Part shown: positions 1 to 5,467 of the stretch, in pieces
How positions within the stretch are numbered: position 1 is the first letter of the stretch
Layout: the number at the start of each line of letters is the position of its first letter
Assembly (NCBI GenBank): GCA_003556955.1
Contig: PWQB01000780.1
Coordinates: 1-8,100 of the forward strand
Source of the DNA: Nostocaceae cyanobacterium CSSed10_463m
GTDB lineage: Bacteria > Cyanobacteriota > Cyanobacteriia > Cyanobacteriales > Nostocaceae
Reading direction: 5' to 3'
DNA length: 8,100 nucleotides
The notes under the pieces: model-generated
Seen by the model: only the letters and a program-made list of their open reading frames with translations
Told to the model about the DNA's origin: nothing
Database searches by the model: none
Position numbers and translations under genes: made by a program

Positions 1-3
1 AAT

Positions 4-1182
4 ATGAAGCTAATCAAAAAAATATTACTTTTTCCTATAATTATTTACATCACGCTGACAATTATAATTGTCAGTTTCTTCTTTACAAATTCCCATTCAA
101 ATGCTTTTGAAATTAGTAATATAGAATTTATTGGCGAAGCTACATTACCTAAAAAACTAACTTTTCAAAATACAGAAATTGGTGGTTTATCTGGAATCAC
201 CTACGACCAGAAAAACGACCTTTATTATGCTATTTCTGATGACCGGGGACAAAAAGCCCCAGCTAGATTTTACACCCTAAAAATAGACTTAAGTAAAGGC
301 ATATTAGAAAATGGTGATGTGTTTCCTGTTGGTGTAACTACTATCTTAAACCAAGACAATCAACCCTTTGCTCCTGATGAAACCGATACAGAGGGAATTG
401 CTGTAACTAAGCGGAACACTGTCTTCATATCTTCTGAAGGCGATGTCAGGAAATTAATTAATCCTTTTATTAAAGAGTTTTCCCTTGGTTCTGGTAGAAT
501 ACTCACCACATTACCCATACCCGATAAATTTTTACCAGATAAAAATGGTAAGCGGGGTATCCGCAACAACTTAGCCTTTGAAAGCCTCAGCATTACACCC
601 GACAATCAACATTTATTCACAGCCACAGAAAATGCTTTAATTCAAGACGGGCCAGCAGCTAGACCCAATCTTGGTACTCCTTGCCGAATTTTACAATACA
701 ATCTGCTGAAAAATTTACCAGAAAAGGAATTTTTGTACCAAACTGAACCAGTACCAGAAATGCTAAATATAACTGGGAGGTTTGCTAGTGGTTTACCTGA
801 CTTATTAGCTTTAGATAATCAAGGACACTTTCTTAGTATTGAAAGGTCTTTTACTGGTGTAGGATTTGCTGTTTACCTATTTCAGGTTTCTTTAGATGGT
901 GCTGATGAAATTCAGAATATTGATAGCCTTTTAGCAGTTGACTCTCAGAAAATTAAACCTGTGGAGAAAAAATTGCTCTTAGATTTGAGAAGCCTAGATG
1001 TATTATTAGACAATGTAGAAGGCTTAACCCTTGGCCCTGTGCTACCTGATGGACAGCGCTCATTAATTATGGTTAGTGATAACAATTTTAATTCACTACA
1101 ACGGAACCAAATCTTAGCTTTTAAAATCAAAATAGAATCACCAATTATCAGATTATTCCGTCGGTTAATTCCCAATTTATAG
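4..1182 (+). CDS. Esterase-like activity of phytase family protein (phytase-like beta-propeller), membrane-anchored or exported
   Basis: The 392-residue product starts with a basic patch (MKLIKK) and a hydrophobic stretch at about residues 7-28, so it is an uncleaved membrane anchor or a signal peptide; the rest should lie outside the cytoplasmic membrane. The body matches the pattern of the phytase-like family (PF13449): a GGLSGITYD block at 60-68, YAISDDRG at 75-82, TDTEGIAV at 128-135, NLAFESLSITPD at 189-200, a LSIERS block near 277-282, DNVEGLTLG at 336-344 and MVSDNNF at 356-362. These Glu/Asp-rich turns recur as in a beta-propeller. Despite the family name, the substrate of cyanobacterial members is not established, and I cannot tell whether this one hydrolyses phosphate esters. 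The ATG lies three bases from the window edge, so no ribosome-binding site can be checked and an upstream start is possible. No operon partner is visible downstream. Family assignment is good; function is open. Confidence 0.85.
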   Translation: MKLIKKILLFPIIIYITLTIIIVSFFFTNSHSNAFEISNIEFIGEATLPKKLTFQNTEIGGLSGITYDQKNDLYYAISDDRGQKAPARFYTLKIDLSKGILENGDVFPVGVTTILNQDNQPFAPDETDTEGIAVTKRNTVFISSEGDVRKLINPFIKEFSLGSGRILTTLPIPDKFLPDKNGKRGIRNNLAFESLSITPDNQHLFTATENALIQDGPAARPNLGTPCRILQYNLLKNLPEKEFLYQTEPVPEMLNITGRFASGLPDLLALDNQGHFLSIERSFTGVGFAVYLFQVSLDGADEIQNIDSLLAVDSQKIKPVEKKLLLDLRSLDVLLDNVEGLTLGPVLPDGQRSLIMVSDNNFNSLQRNQILAFKIKIESPIIRLFRRLIPNL

Positions 1183-1230
1183 CGCTAAAAATTCATCATA
1201 AATGTTGTAATACTAAATTAATATGAATTA

Positions 1231-1281
1231 GAGATGTTCCGGCTAATATGGAGTAGAGACGTTCCGGCGGAACGTCTCTAC
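1231..1281. repeat. GTAGAGACG palindrome with degenerate extra left arm
   Basis: A perfect inverted repeat has arms at 1253-1266 and 1268-1281 (14 bp) around the single base 1267. It reads GTAGAGACG, then an 11-base centre (1262-1272), then CGTCTCTAC. A second, imperfect left arm lies upstream: 1231-1243 equals 1256-1268 except for one C-to-T change. As RNA it would form a strong hairpin, but no T-run follows, so it is not a standard intrinsic terminator. Palindromes of this type are dispersed in Nostocales genomes; two relatives occur at 6942 and 7677. Confidence 0.85.
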
Positions 1282-1308
1282 ATGGAATAAAATATCAAAA
1301 ATACTTGA

Positions 1309-1338
1309 ACGCAGATGGACGCAGATAAAGATGGATAA
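1309..1338. repeat. 10-bp-period ACGCAGATRR short tandem repeat
   Basis: Three consecutive 10-base units: ACGCAGATGG (1309-1318), ACGCAGATAA (1319-1328) and a decayed AGATGGATAA (1329-1338). This resembles the ACGCAGAT-type repeats seen between genes of many filamentous cyanobacteria. No function is evident. Confidence 0.6.
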
Positions 1339-1355
1339 ATTAAGTAATTTCAGGA

Positions 1356-1375
1356 TTATGTGCAGCTTCACATAA
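1356..1375. other. Small hairpin (TTATGTG / CACATAA)
   Basis: A 7-bp perfect stem (1356-1362 with 1369-1375) closes a 6-base loop. No T-run follows. It could be RNA structure, a protein-binding palindrome or the remnant of a dispersed repeat; the sequence alone does not decide. Confidence 0.4.
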
Positions 1376-1398
1376 AATTGATATAAGCTATGTAATAG

Positions 1399-1420
1399 TA
1401 CCCTGCTAGCTTGCGGGGTG
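1399..1420. other. Small hairpin (TACCCTGC / GCGGGGTG)
   Basis: An 8-bp stem including two G-T pairs (1399-1406 with 1413-1420) closes a 6-base loop (1407-1412). It is GC-rich against an AT-rich background. No T-run follows, so I do not call it a terminator. Confidence 0.35.
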
Positions 1421-1545
1421 TTACGCTCCGTGTGGTATATTTACCTGAAAATACTGATAAGCGCAGTACTACCCCAGGACTTTACAGCACTTCTTGTCCA
1501 GATCACATTTGCATGATTACTTTTTTGTGAATAAGTTCTAATAAC

Positions 1546-1591
1546 ATTGGTCATCTTTAGATATAGTTGGTATAATTTAGAGTTGACCAAT
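1546..1591 (+). promoter_or_regulatory. Probable promoter of the kinase pair, flanked by an inverted repeat
   Basis: A perfect -10 box TATAAT lies at 1571-1576, with a poor -35 (TTGGTC, 1547-1552) 18 bp upstream. Transcription would start about 35 bases before the kinase ATG at 1618. An 8-bp perfect inverted repeat, ATTGGTCA (1546-1553) and TGACCAAT (1584-1591), brackets the -10 with arm centres 38 bp apart. The left arm overlaps the -35 and the right arm overlaps the expected start site, where an operator would be expected. Confidence 0.45.
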
Positions 1592-1617
1592 TATTTTATA
1601 GCGTAAAATTTCCAAAT

Positions 1618-3228
1618 ATGCTCAAACCAGAAAACGAAAGAGATATTTATATTGGAAAGCTTTTAAATAACCGCTATTTAATAAAAGATTTAATTGGTAA
1701 AGGGGGAATGGGTAGAGTTTACTTGGCAGAAGATTTAGCCAAGGATCGGATGCAAGTTGCTATAAAAATTCTGATCATGAGTGTAGAAACGCAGAAAACA
1801 TCCCAACGCTTTGCTAGAGAAATTTTTATTGGCGCTCAACTTGGTCGCAAAAGTCGAAATATTGTCCGGATTTTAAGTTATGGCATGACAGATGATAAAA
1901 CGCCCTTTTACGTCATGGAATATCTTCAAGGAAAAAATTTGAAGAAAATTATCCAAGTCCAGCCACTCACAACCAAAAGATTTTTATATATTTGTTATCA
2001 AATTTGTTTAGGTTTACAGTATGCTCACCAAGGTATCAGCCTCAAAGGTGAAGTTTATCCGATTGTACATCGAGATATCAAACCAGAAAATATATTTATT
2101 ACTGAAGATGCTCAAAAAGGTGAAATTGTCCGAATTCTTGATTTTGGAATTGCCAAGTTTTTATCTGAACGCAGTGGTATAACACTCACAGAGTCTTTTA
2201 TTGGTAGTTTACCTTACTGTTCTCCGGAACACATGGAAGGACGAAAACTAGTCGATGTCCGTTCTGATATTTATAGTTTAGGTGTTTTGATGTTTGAAAT
2301 GCTCACAGGTAAACATCCATTTCAAACAGAAACTAATTCATTTGGTAGTTGGTATCAAGCTCATCACTTTCAAACACCACTAAGGTTTGAGGAAGTAAAT
2401 TCCAGGGTAAAAGTACCGCTAGAATTACAAAAATTAGTATTAAGTTGTTTAGCTAAAGAAGTCAGCGATCGCCCTGCAAATATTGGTAAAATTTTAGCAA
2501 GTTTAAGACAAATTAAAGCTGAGATTATTAACAATCAAACTAGCAATAATAGGGTAAATATTCAAAATACATCCTCTGTCCAATTAGTGCCTGTAACTTC
2601 ATTATCAGAAAAAGAGTGTTTGCAAAAAACTTGGCCAAAAAATAAACCAATTTCTACCGTTGGTTTCCCTTATTTATTACATAGCCAGCAAGGTGTATTA
2701 TCAACTTTTTGGGCAATGTTACCCCAACAAGAAATTTCCCAATTACTCAATAAAAGTCACCAGACAGAGTTTATTGCCAAAATGAATATATATCCGATGA
2801 TATTATGGGTAACAGTGCTATGTGATGCTAAAACTTCTCTGACACGCTGGCTGTCTTTTTTCTTAGACATCAGAGATGAACGCGGACAAAAGATACTCAA
2901 AACTTTAGCGGATACAGGCTACTATCATCTACTATTGTTTGCAATGGAACAACCTAGCCGTTGCGCCCATGTCATGACTTTAAGTTTGACTCCTAGCCAG
3001 CGTCAGCAACTTACTGATTGGCTAGCAGTGAATCCAAAATCATATCAGTTGATCTCTGCTGACCAGGCTAAAACTATTTTAAAAGCAGAATACAAAAAAT
3101 TAAAAATGGAAATATTAAATAAAATGTTAGTCAATCCACCCATTGAAAAACCCGACCTTAAAAATTGTGTAACACTTCTTTTTGTTAAATTGAGCCAATT
3201 TTTCGCGTTTAATCGCAAGAATTTGTAA
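1618..3228 (+). CDS. Hanks-type serine/threonine protein kinase with unassigned C-terminal domain (first of tandem pair)
   Basis: A soluble 536-residue protein kinase that should transfer ATP phosphate to Ser/Thr of partner proteins. The catalytic domain spans about residues 20-298 and looks complete: G-loop GKGGMG (27-32), ATP-anchoring Lys50, helix-C Glu68, HRDIKPEN (151-158, catalytic Asp153, Asn158), DFG (175-177), SPE in place of APE (202-204) and Asp217 before YSLGV. The Arg before the catalytic Asp (RD kinase) suggests control by activation-loop phosphorylation. About eight extra residues (GISLKGEVYP region, 139-148) precede HRD. A polar Asn/Ser/Thr linker (about 304-330) leads to a C-terminal region (331-502) shared with the next gene, with TWP (338-340), PMILWVT (393-399) and Cys449. 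I see no transmembrane segment or known sensor domain. The last ~30 residues are a hydrophobic/basic tail lacking in the neighbour. The ATG has no clear Shine-Dalgarno sequence. Target and signal are unknown. Confidence 0.93.
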   Translation: MLKPENERDIYIGKLLNNRYLIKDLIGKGGMGRVYLAEDLAKDRMQVAIKILIMSVETQKTSQRFAREIFIGAQLGRKSRNIVRILSYGMTDDKTPFYVMEYLQGKNLKKIIQVQPLTTKRFLYICYQICLGLQYAHQGISLKGEVYPIVHRDIKPENIFITEDAQKGEIVRILDFGIAKFLSERSGITLTESFIGSLPYCSPEHMEGRKLVDVRSDIYSLGVLMFEMLTGKHPFQTETNSFGSWYQAHHFQTPLRFEEVNSRVKVPLELQKLVLSCLAKEVSDRPANIGKILASLRQIKAEIINNQTSNNRVNIQNTSSVQLVPVTSLSEKECLQKTWPKNKPISTVGFPYLLHSQQGVLSTFWAMLPQQEISQLLNKSHQTEFIAKMNIYPMILWVTVLCDAKTSLTRWLSFFLDIRDERGQKILKTLADTGYYHLLLFAMEQPSRCAHVMTLSLTPSQRQQLTDWLAVNPKSYQLISADQAKTILKAEYKKLKMEILNKMLVNPPIEKPDLKNCVTLLFVKLSQFFAFNRKNL

Positions 3229-3266
3229 GCATTGATAAAAATTATTCTTTTCAATATATGAATATA

Positions 3267-3273
3267 AAAGAGG
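3267..3273 (+). promoter_or_regulatory. Shine-Dalgarno sequence favouring the GTG start at 3282
   Basis: AAAGAGG ends 8 bases before GTG at 3282. The in-frame ATG at 3258 has no Shine-Dalgarno upstream, and this AGAGG would lie inside its reading frame. Starting at 3282 also gives the second kinase nearly the same N-terminal length before the NRY motif as the first one (Arg18 against Arg19). Confidence 0.55.
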
Positions 3274-3281
3274 TTAAAAAA

Positions 3282-4784
3282 GTGAATCAAAGCGCATTTA
3301 GTTCTCCAAATAATACGGGTTTGCTTGTTAACCGTTATCAACTTAAAAACTTGATTGCTAAAGGGGGAATGGGCGAAGTTTTTTTAGCCGAGGATGTTTT
3401 GCTAGGTGGAATACCCGTTGCGGTGAAATTCCTTTCTCAAACTGTTTCCACTCCCAAAATGAAACAAGATTTTATTCATGAAGCCCTGATGAGTGCAGCA
3501 TTGAGTCAAAAAAGCTTACATATTGTACGGGCGCATGATTATGGTGTCAGCGAATCGGGTAAACCTTTCTATGTGATGGAATATCTCAATGGACAAAGTT
3601 TAAAGGATTTAATTCCTATGCCTTTGTCTAATTTTTTGCATTTGACACGTCAAATTTGTTTGGGTTTACAATGCGCTCATCAAGGAATTAATTTTGAAGG
3701 CAAAATTTATCCTTTAGTGCATAGAGATATCAAGCCCGCGAATATATTAGTTATTCCTGACCCCATATTAGGACAGTTAGTCAAAATTTTAGATTTTGGG
3801 ATAGCAAAATTTTTAAATTATGCCTCCACAATCAGCACAAACGTAGGATTTCATGGTACTTTGCCTTACTCTTCTCCTGAACAATTAGAGGGAGGAGAAT
3901 TAGATAGTCGCTCTGATATTTATAGTTTGGGTGTGATGATGTTTGAAATGTTGACAGGTGCTAAACCTTGGCAACCAGAAACAGATTTATTTGGTGCTTG
4001 GTATAAAGCACATCACTTTGAAGCACCGCGAGCGATCGCAGATGTTAACCCCAAACTTAAATTACCTCAGCAACTCAATGATTTAATCATGGCTTGTCTG
4101 GCGAAAACACCAAGCGATCGCCCCCAAAATATTGAGGCAATATTGCAAGTATTGAACAGTGTAGAAAAATCTAGCGGTTCCGATGCGTCTGCAACTGTAA
4201 CACCTAAATCACCCCAAAATACACCTGTAGTTTCTGGGTTACCCCCAGCCATAGAAAAGGACTGTTGGCAACTGACATGGCCGGATAATAAACCGATTCA
4301 GGAAATTGTATTTCCCCAAATTTTGGATACAACACCCAAAAATGTAGCCACAATCTGCCTGATGTTGTCTCAAGAAGAGATCCATAAACGGGCAGTTTGT
4401 CAACTTCGCAACCGATTTATTTGGCTCCAATCGCCCCATCCCATGCTGCTGTGGGTGACAATCATCTACACTCCAGGACTCGGTTTCAAGTGGTTACCCT
4501 GTTACCTGAATATGCACAATCCCCAAAATCATCAACTGCTGTATGCATTAGCTGATCATGAACGTTATCCGGTGGTTTGCTTTACCCTGGAAGCACCCCA
4601 TAACTGCGATAACGTTTTAAGCAGTTACATTGATTTGAATCAGAGGCAAATGTTGAAAAATTGGGTAGAACAGAGTAAAACTTTACCACTCTCATCTCAA
4701 GCTCATCTGAGCAAAAATTTGTTAAAGCAACAGTATCAACACCTGCAAGCCCAAATGCAACAACAAATAGCAGTCACGCCGTAA
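3282..4784 (+). CDS. Hanks-type serine/threonine protein kinase with unassigned C-terminal domain (second of tandem pair)
   Basis: Paralogue of the preceding kinase, 53 bp downstream on the same strand and probably co-transcribed. I use GTG 3282 (500 residues) because of its Shine-Dalgarno; ATG at 3258 would add eight residues. Numbering from the GTG: the G-loop reads AKGGMG (26-31), so the first Gly of GxGxxG is Ala; then Lys49, helix-C Glu67, HRDIKPAN (147-154), DFG (171-173), SPE (198-200) and Asp212. Except for that Ala, all catalytic residues are present, so activity is likely. The insertion before HRD is conserved. A Ser/Thr/Pro-rich linker (about 295-322) leads to the C-terminal domain (about 323-492) with TWP (332-334), PMLLWVT (387-393), LAD (423-425) and Cys442. 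There is no membrane segment. The TAA stop is part of an AATTCGTA repeat. The two proteins may form a heterodimer or cascade (inference). Confidence 0.92.
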   Translation: MNQSAFSSPNNTGLLVNRYQLKNLIAKGGMGEVFLAEDVLLGGIPVAVKFLSQTVSTPKMKQDFIHEALMSAALSQKSLHIVRAHDYGVSESGKPFYVMEYLNGQSLKDLIPMPLSNFLHLTRQICLGLQCAHQGINFEGKIYPLVHRDIKPANILVIPDPILGQLVKILDFGIAKFLNYASTISTNVGFHGTLPYSSPEQLEGGELDSRSDIYSLGVMMFEMLTGAKPWQPETDLFGAWYKAHHFEAPRAIADVNPKLKLPQQLNDLIMACLAKTPSDRPQNIEAILQVLNSVEKSSGSDASATVTPKSPQNTPVVSGLPPAIEKDCWQLTWPDNKPIQEIVFPQILDTTPKNVATICLMLSQEEIHKRAVCQLRNRFIWLQSPHPMLLWVTIIYTPGLGFKWLPCYLNMHNPQNHQLLYALADHERYPVVCFTLEAPHNCDNVLSSYIDLNQRQMLKNWVEQSKTLPLSSQAHLSKNLLKQQYQHLQAQMQQQIAVTP

Positions 4785-4838
4785 TTCGTAATGCTCCCTT
4801 TGGGAGAGCTACGCTAACGTAATTCGTAGTTCGTAATT
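4780..4838. repeat. AATTCGTA direct repeats around a small hairpin, overlapping the kinase stop codon
   Basis: CGTAATTCGTA occurs at 4780-4790 and 4818-4828 (38 bp apart), followed by a partial copy (GTTCGTAATT, 4829-4838). Between them lies a 5-bp hairpin, CTCCC/GGGAG (4794-4798 with 4802-4806, loop TTT), and a GCTACGCTAACG stretch typical of Nostoc intergenic repeats. The kinase stop TAA (4782-4784) lies inside the first copy. The hairpin has no T-run after it, so terminator function is uncertain. Confidence 0.7.
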
Positions 4839-4932
4839 GCAGCCGACGGTATGGCAAAAGTTACAAGTCAAGGCTGAAATACTTACTGTGACTGGGTTTT
4901 AAAGTTTTTCCCTGTCCTAACCTCTTTGGTGG

Positions 4933-4962
4933 TTGCTATATTGTGCGAGTAAGTGCTATAAT
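4933..4962 (+). promoter_or_regulatory. Possible promoter with no gene directly downstream
   Basis: TTGCTA (4933-4938) and a perfect TATAAT (4957-4962) are separated by 18 bp. The next gene is tRNA-Asp, about 105 bases beyond the predicted start, and it has its own better-placed promoter. This could be a second tRNA promoter, a small-RNA promoter or chance in AT-rich DNA. Confidence 0.3.
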
Positions 4963-5030
4963 AGGATGCTGATAGTAAATTCGTTAAAAAGCCGAAATAA
5001 AAATTCCTGATTTTTTTTCTGCAAAACGAC

Positions 5031-5059
5031 TTGACAAATCAAAAAAAAAGAGCAACAAT
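5031..5059 (+). promoter_or_regulatory. Promoter of tRNA-Asp
   Basis: A perfect -35 box TTGACA (5031-5036) is followed after 17 bp by AACAAT (5054-5059, four of six matches to TATAAT). The predicted start, near 5066, leaves a leader of about a dozen bases before the mature tRNA. The spacer carries a run of nine A residues (5041-5049). Confidence 0.6.
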
Positions 5060-5077
5060 AGTAAAGTTGCAAATCAA

Positions 5078-5151
5078 GGGACTGTAGTTCAATTGGTTAG
5101 AGCACCGCCCTGTCACGGCGGAAGTTGCGGGTTCGAGCCCCGTCAGTCCCG
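5078..5151 (+). tRNA. tRNA-Asp (anticodon GUC)
   Basis: A complete 74-base cloverleaf: acceptor stem 5078-5084 with 5144-5150 (seven perfect pairs), D stem 5087-5090 with 5100-5103, anticodon stem 5105-5109 with 5117-5121, loop CTGTCAC with anticodon GTC at 5112-5114, variable loop 5122-5126, T stem 5127-5131 with 5139-5143 and loop TTCGAGC. The discriminator is G5151 and, with the GUC anticodon, fits aspartate identity. The CCA end is not encoded (TTC follows), so it must be added by the nucleotidyltransferase, as is common in cyanobacteria. It lies between the kinase pair and gltX on the same strand. Confidence 0.97.
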
Positions 5152-5179
5152 TTCTCATAGCGAGTAATAATTTTTAAAT

Positions 5180-5210
5180 TCCCTAGCAGTAATCTATTTC
5201 TGACTAGGGA
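5180..5210 (+). terminator. Hairpin after tRNA-Asp, possible terminator
   Basis: TCCCTAG (5180-5186) pairs with CTAGGGA (5204-5210). Three more pairs (5187-5189 with 5200-5202) extend the stem past a bulged A at 5203, leaving a 10-base loop. It starts 28 bases after the tRNA. The sequence after it is only T-rich (TATTTAT), so this is a weak intrinsic terminator or a processing or stability element. Confidence 0.4.
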
Positions 5211-5252
5211 TATTTATAAGGGATATGTTGAAAACCCTGCGACTTTGGTCTT

Positions 5253-5277
5253 AATTTTGCATTTTGAATTTTGCATT
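5253..5277. repeat. AATTTTGCATT direct repeat, 14-bp period
   Basis: Two exact copies of AATTTTGCATT lie at 5253-5263 and 5267-5277. They resemble the TTTTGAATT-type short repeats common between Nostoc genes. The copies are AT-rich and low in complexity, and no role is evident. Confidence 0.45.
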
Positions 5278-5320
5278 CATAAAAGGCCAATGGTAGTTTG
5301 AATATTTTCCGTAAAGTAGT

Positions 5321-5385
5321 CCCGACAGCTTTTAGTCTAGGGATAGGGGGCGTTTTAGTTCGCCCTGTCGGGGTTATTCCCGACA
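5321..5385 (+). promoter_or_regulatory. Two mutually exclusive hairpins in the gltX upstream region
   Basis: Three complementary segments occur in a row: CCCGACAG (5321-5328), CTGTCGGG (5365-5372) and CCCGACA (5379-5385). The middle segment can pair with the first (8 bp, 36-base loop) or with the last (7 bp plus a possible G-T pair, loop of 4-6 bases). Both cannot form at once. This is the layout of a switchable leader, but no T-run follows the second hairpin, and I do not know whether this region is transcribed with gltX. Confidence 0.45.
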
Positions 5386-5410
5386 AACAAATGGCATGAG
5401 ATATTTGTTG

Positions 5411-5459
5411 ATGCTTTTTGGAACTATAACCTACATTGATCATGCTTTTTGAAAGAGAG
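5411..5459 (+). promoter_or_regulatory. Candidate gltX promoter/RBS region with a 10-bp direct repeat
   Basis: ATGCTTTTTG occurs at 5411-5420 and 5442-5451, 31 bp apart (about three helical turns). Between the copies lies TATAAC (5425-5430), a fair -10 box without a convincing -35. The purine-rich GAAAGAGAGA (5451-5460) follows, giving a usable Shine-Dalgarno (GAGAG, 5455-5459) 8 bases before the GTG at 5468. Confidence 0.35.
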
Positions 5460-5467
5460 AATTAATT

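Larger units (their letters stand above)
1183..1617. other. 435-bp repeat-rich intergenic region
   Basis: I see no supportable gene on either strand. The first half is filled with repeats and hairpins, each listed separately: a GTAGAGACG palindrome with a degenerate extra arm (1231-1281), a 10-bp-period repeat (1309-1338) and two small hairpins (1356-1375, 1399-1420). The second half (about 1440-1617) is AT-rich and holds the likely promoter of the first kinase. Confidence 0.6.

Noticed and set aside
360..605. Open frame on the minus strand inside the first gene
   Set aside because: It lies wholly inside a well-supported + strand gene, has no family resemblance and no ribosome-binding site I could see. 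The same holds for minus-strand frames at 945-1175, 4067-4252, 4239-4439 and 5440-5643.
1503..1530. TCACA (1503-1507) and TGTGA (1526-1530), possible CRP-type site
   Set aside because: CRP-family sites need TGTGA-N6-TCACA. Here the order is reversed and the spacing is 18, so only an isolated half-site resembles the consensus.
3045..3341. Minus-strand frame across the junction of the two kinases
   Set aside because: It overlaps the end of one kinase and the start of the next, and its translation is a Phe/Ile/Asn-rich by-product of AT-rich DNA.
5204..5443. Minus-strand frame between tRNA-Asp and gltX (79 residues)
   Set aside because: It covers the hairpin and repeat sequences upstream of gltX, and the translation is low in structure and resembles no family I know. 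I cannot exclude it outright, but do not support it.
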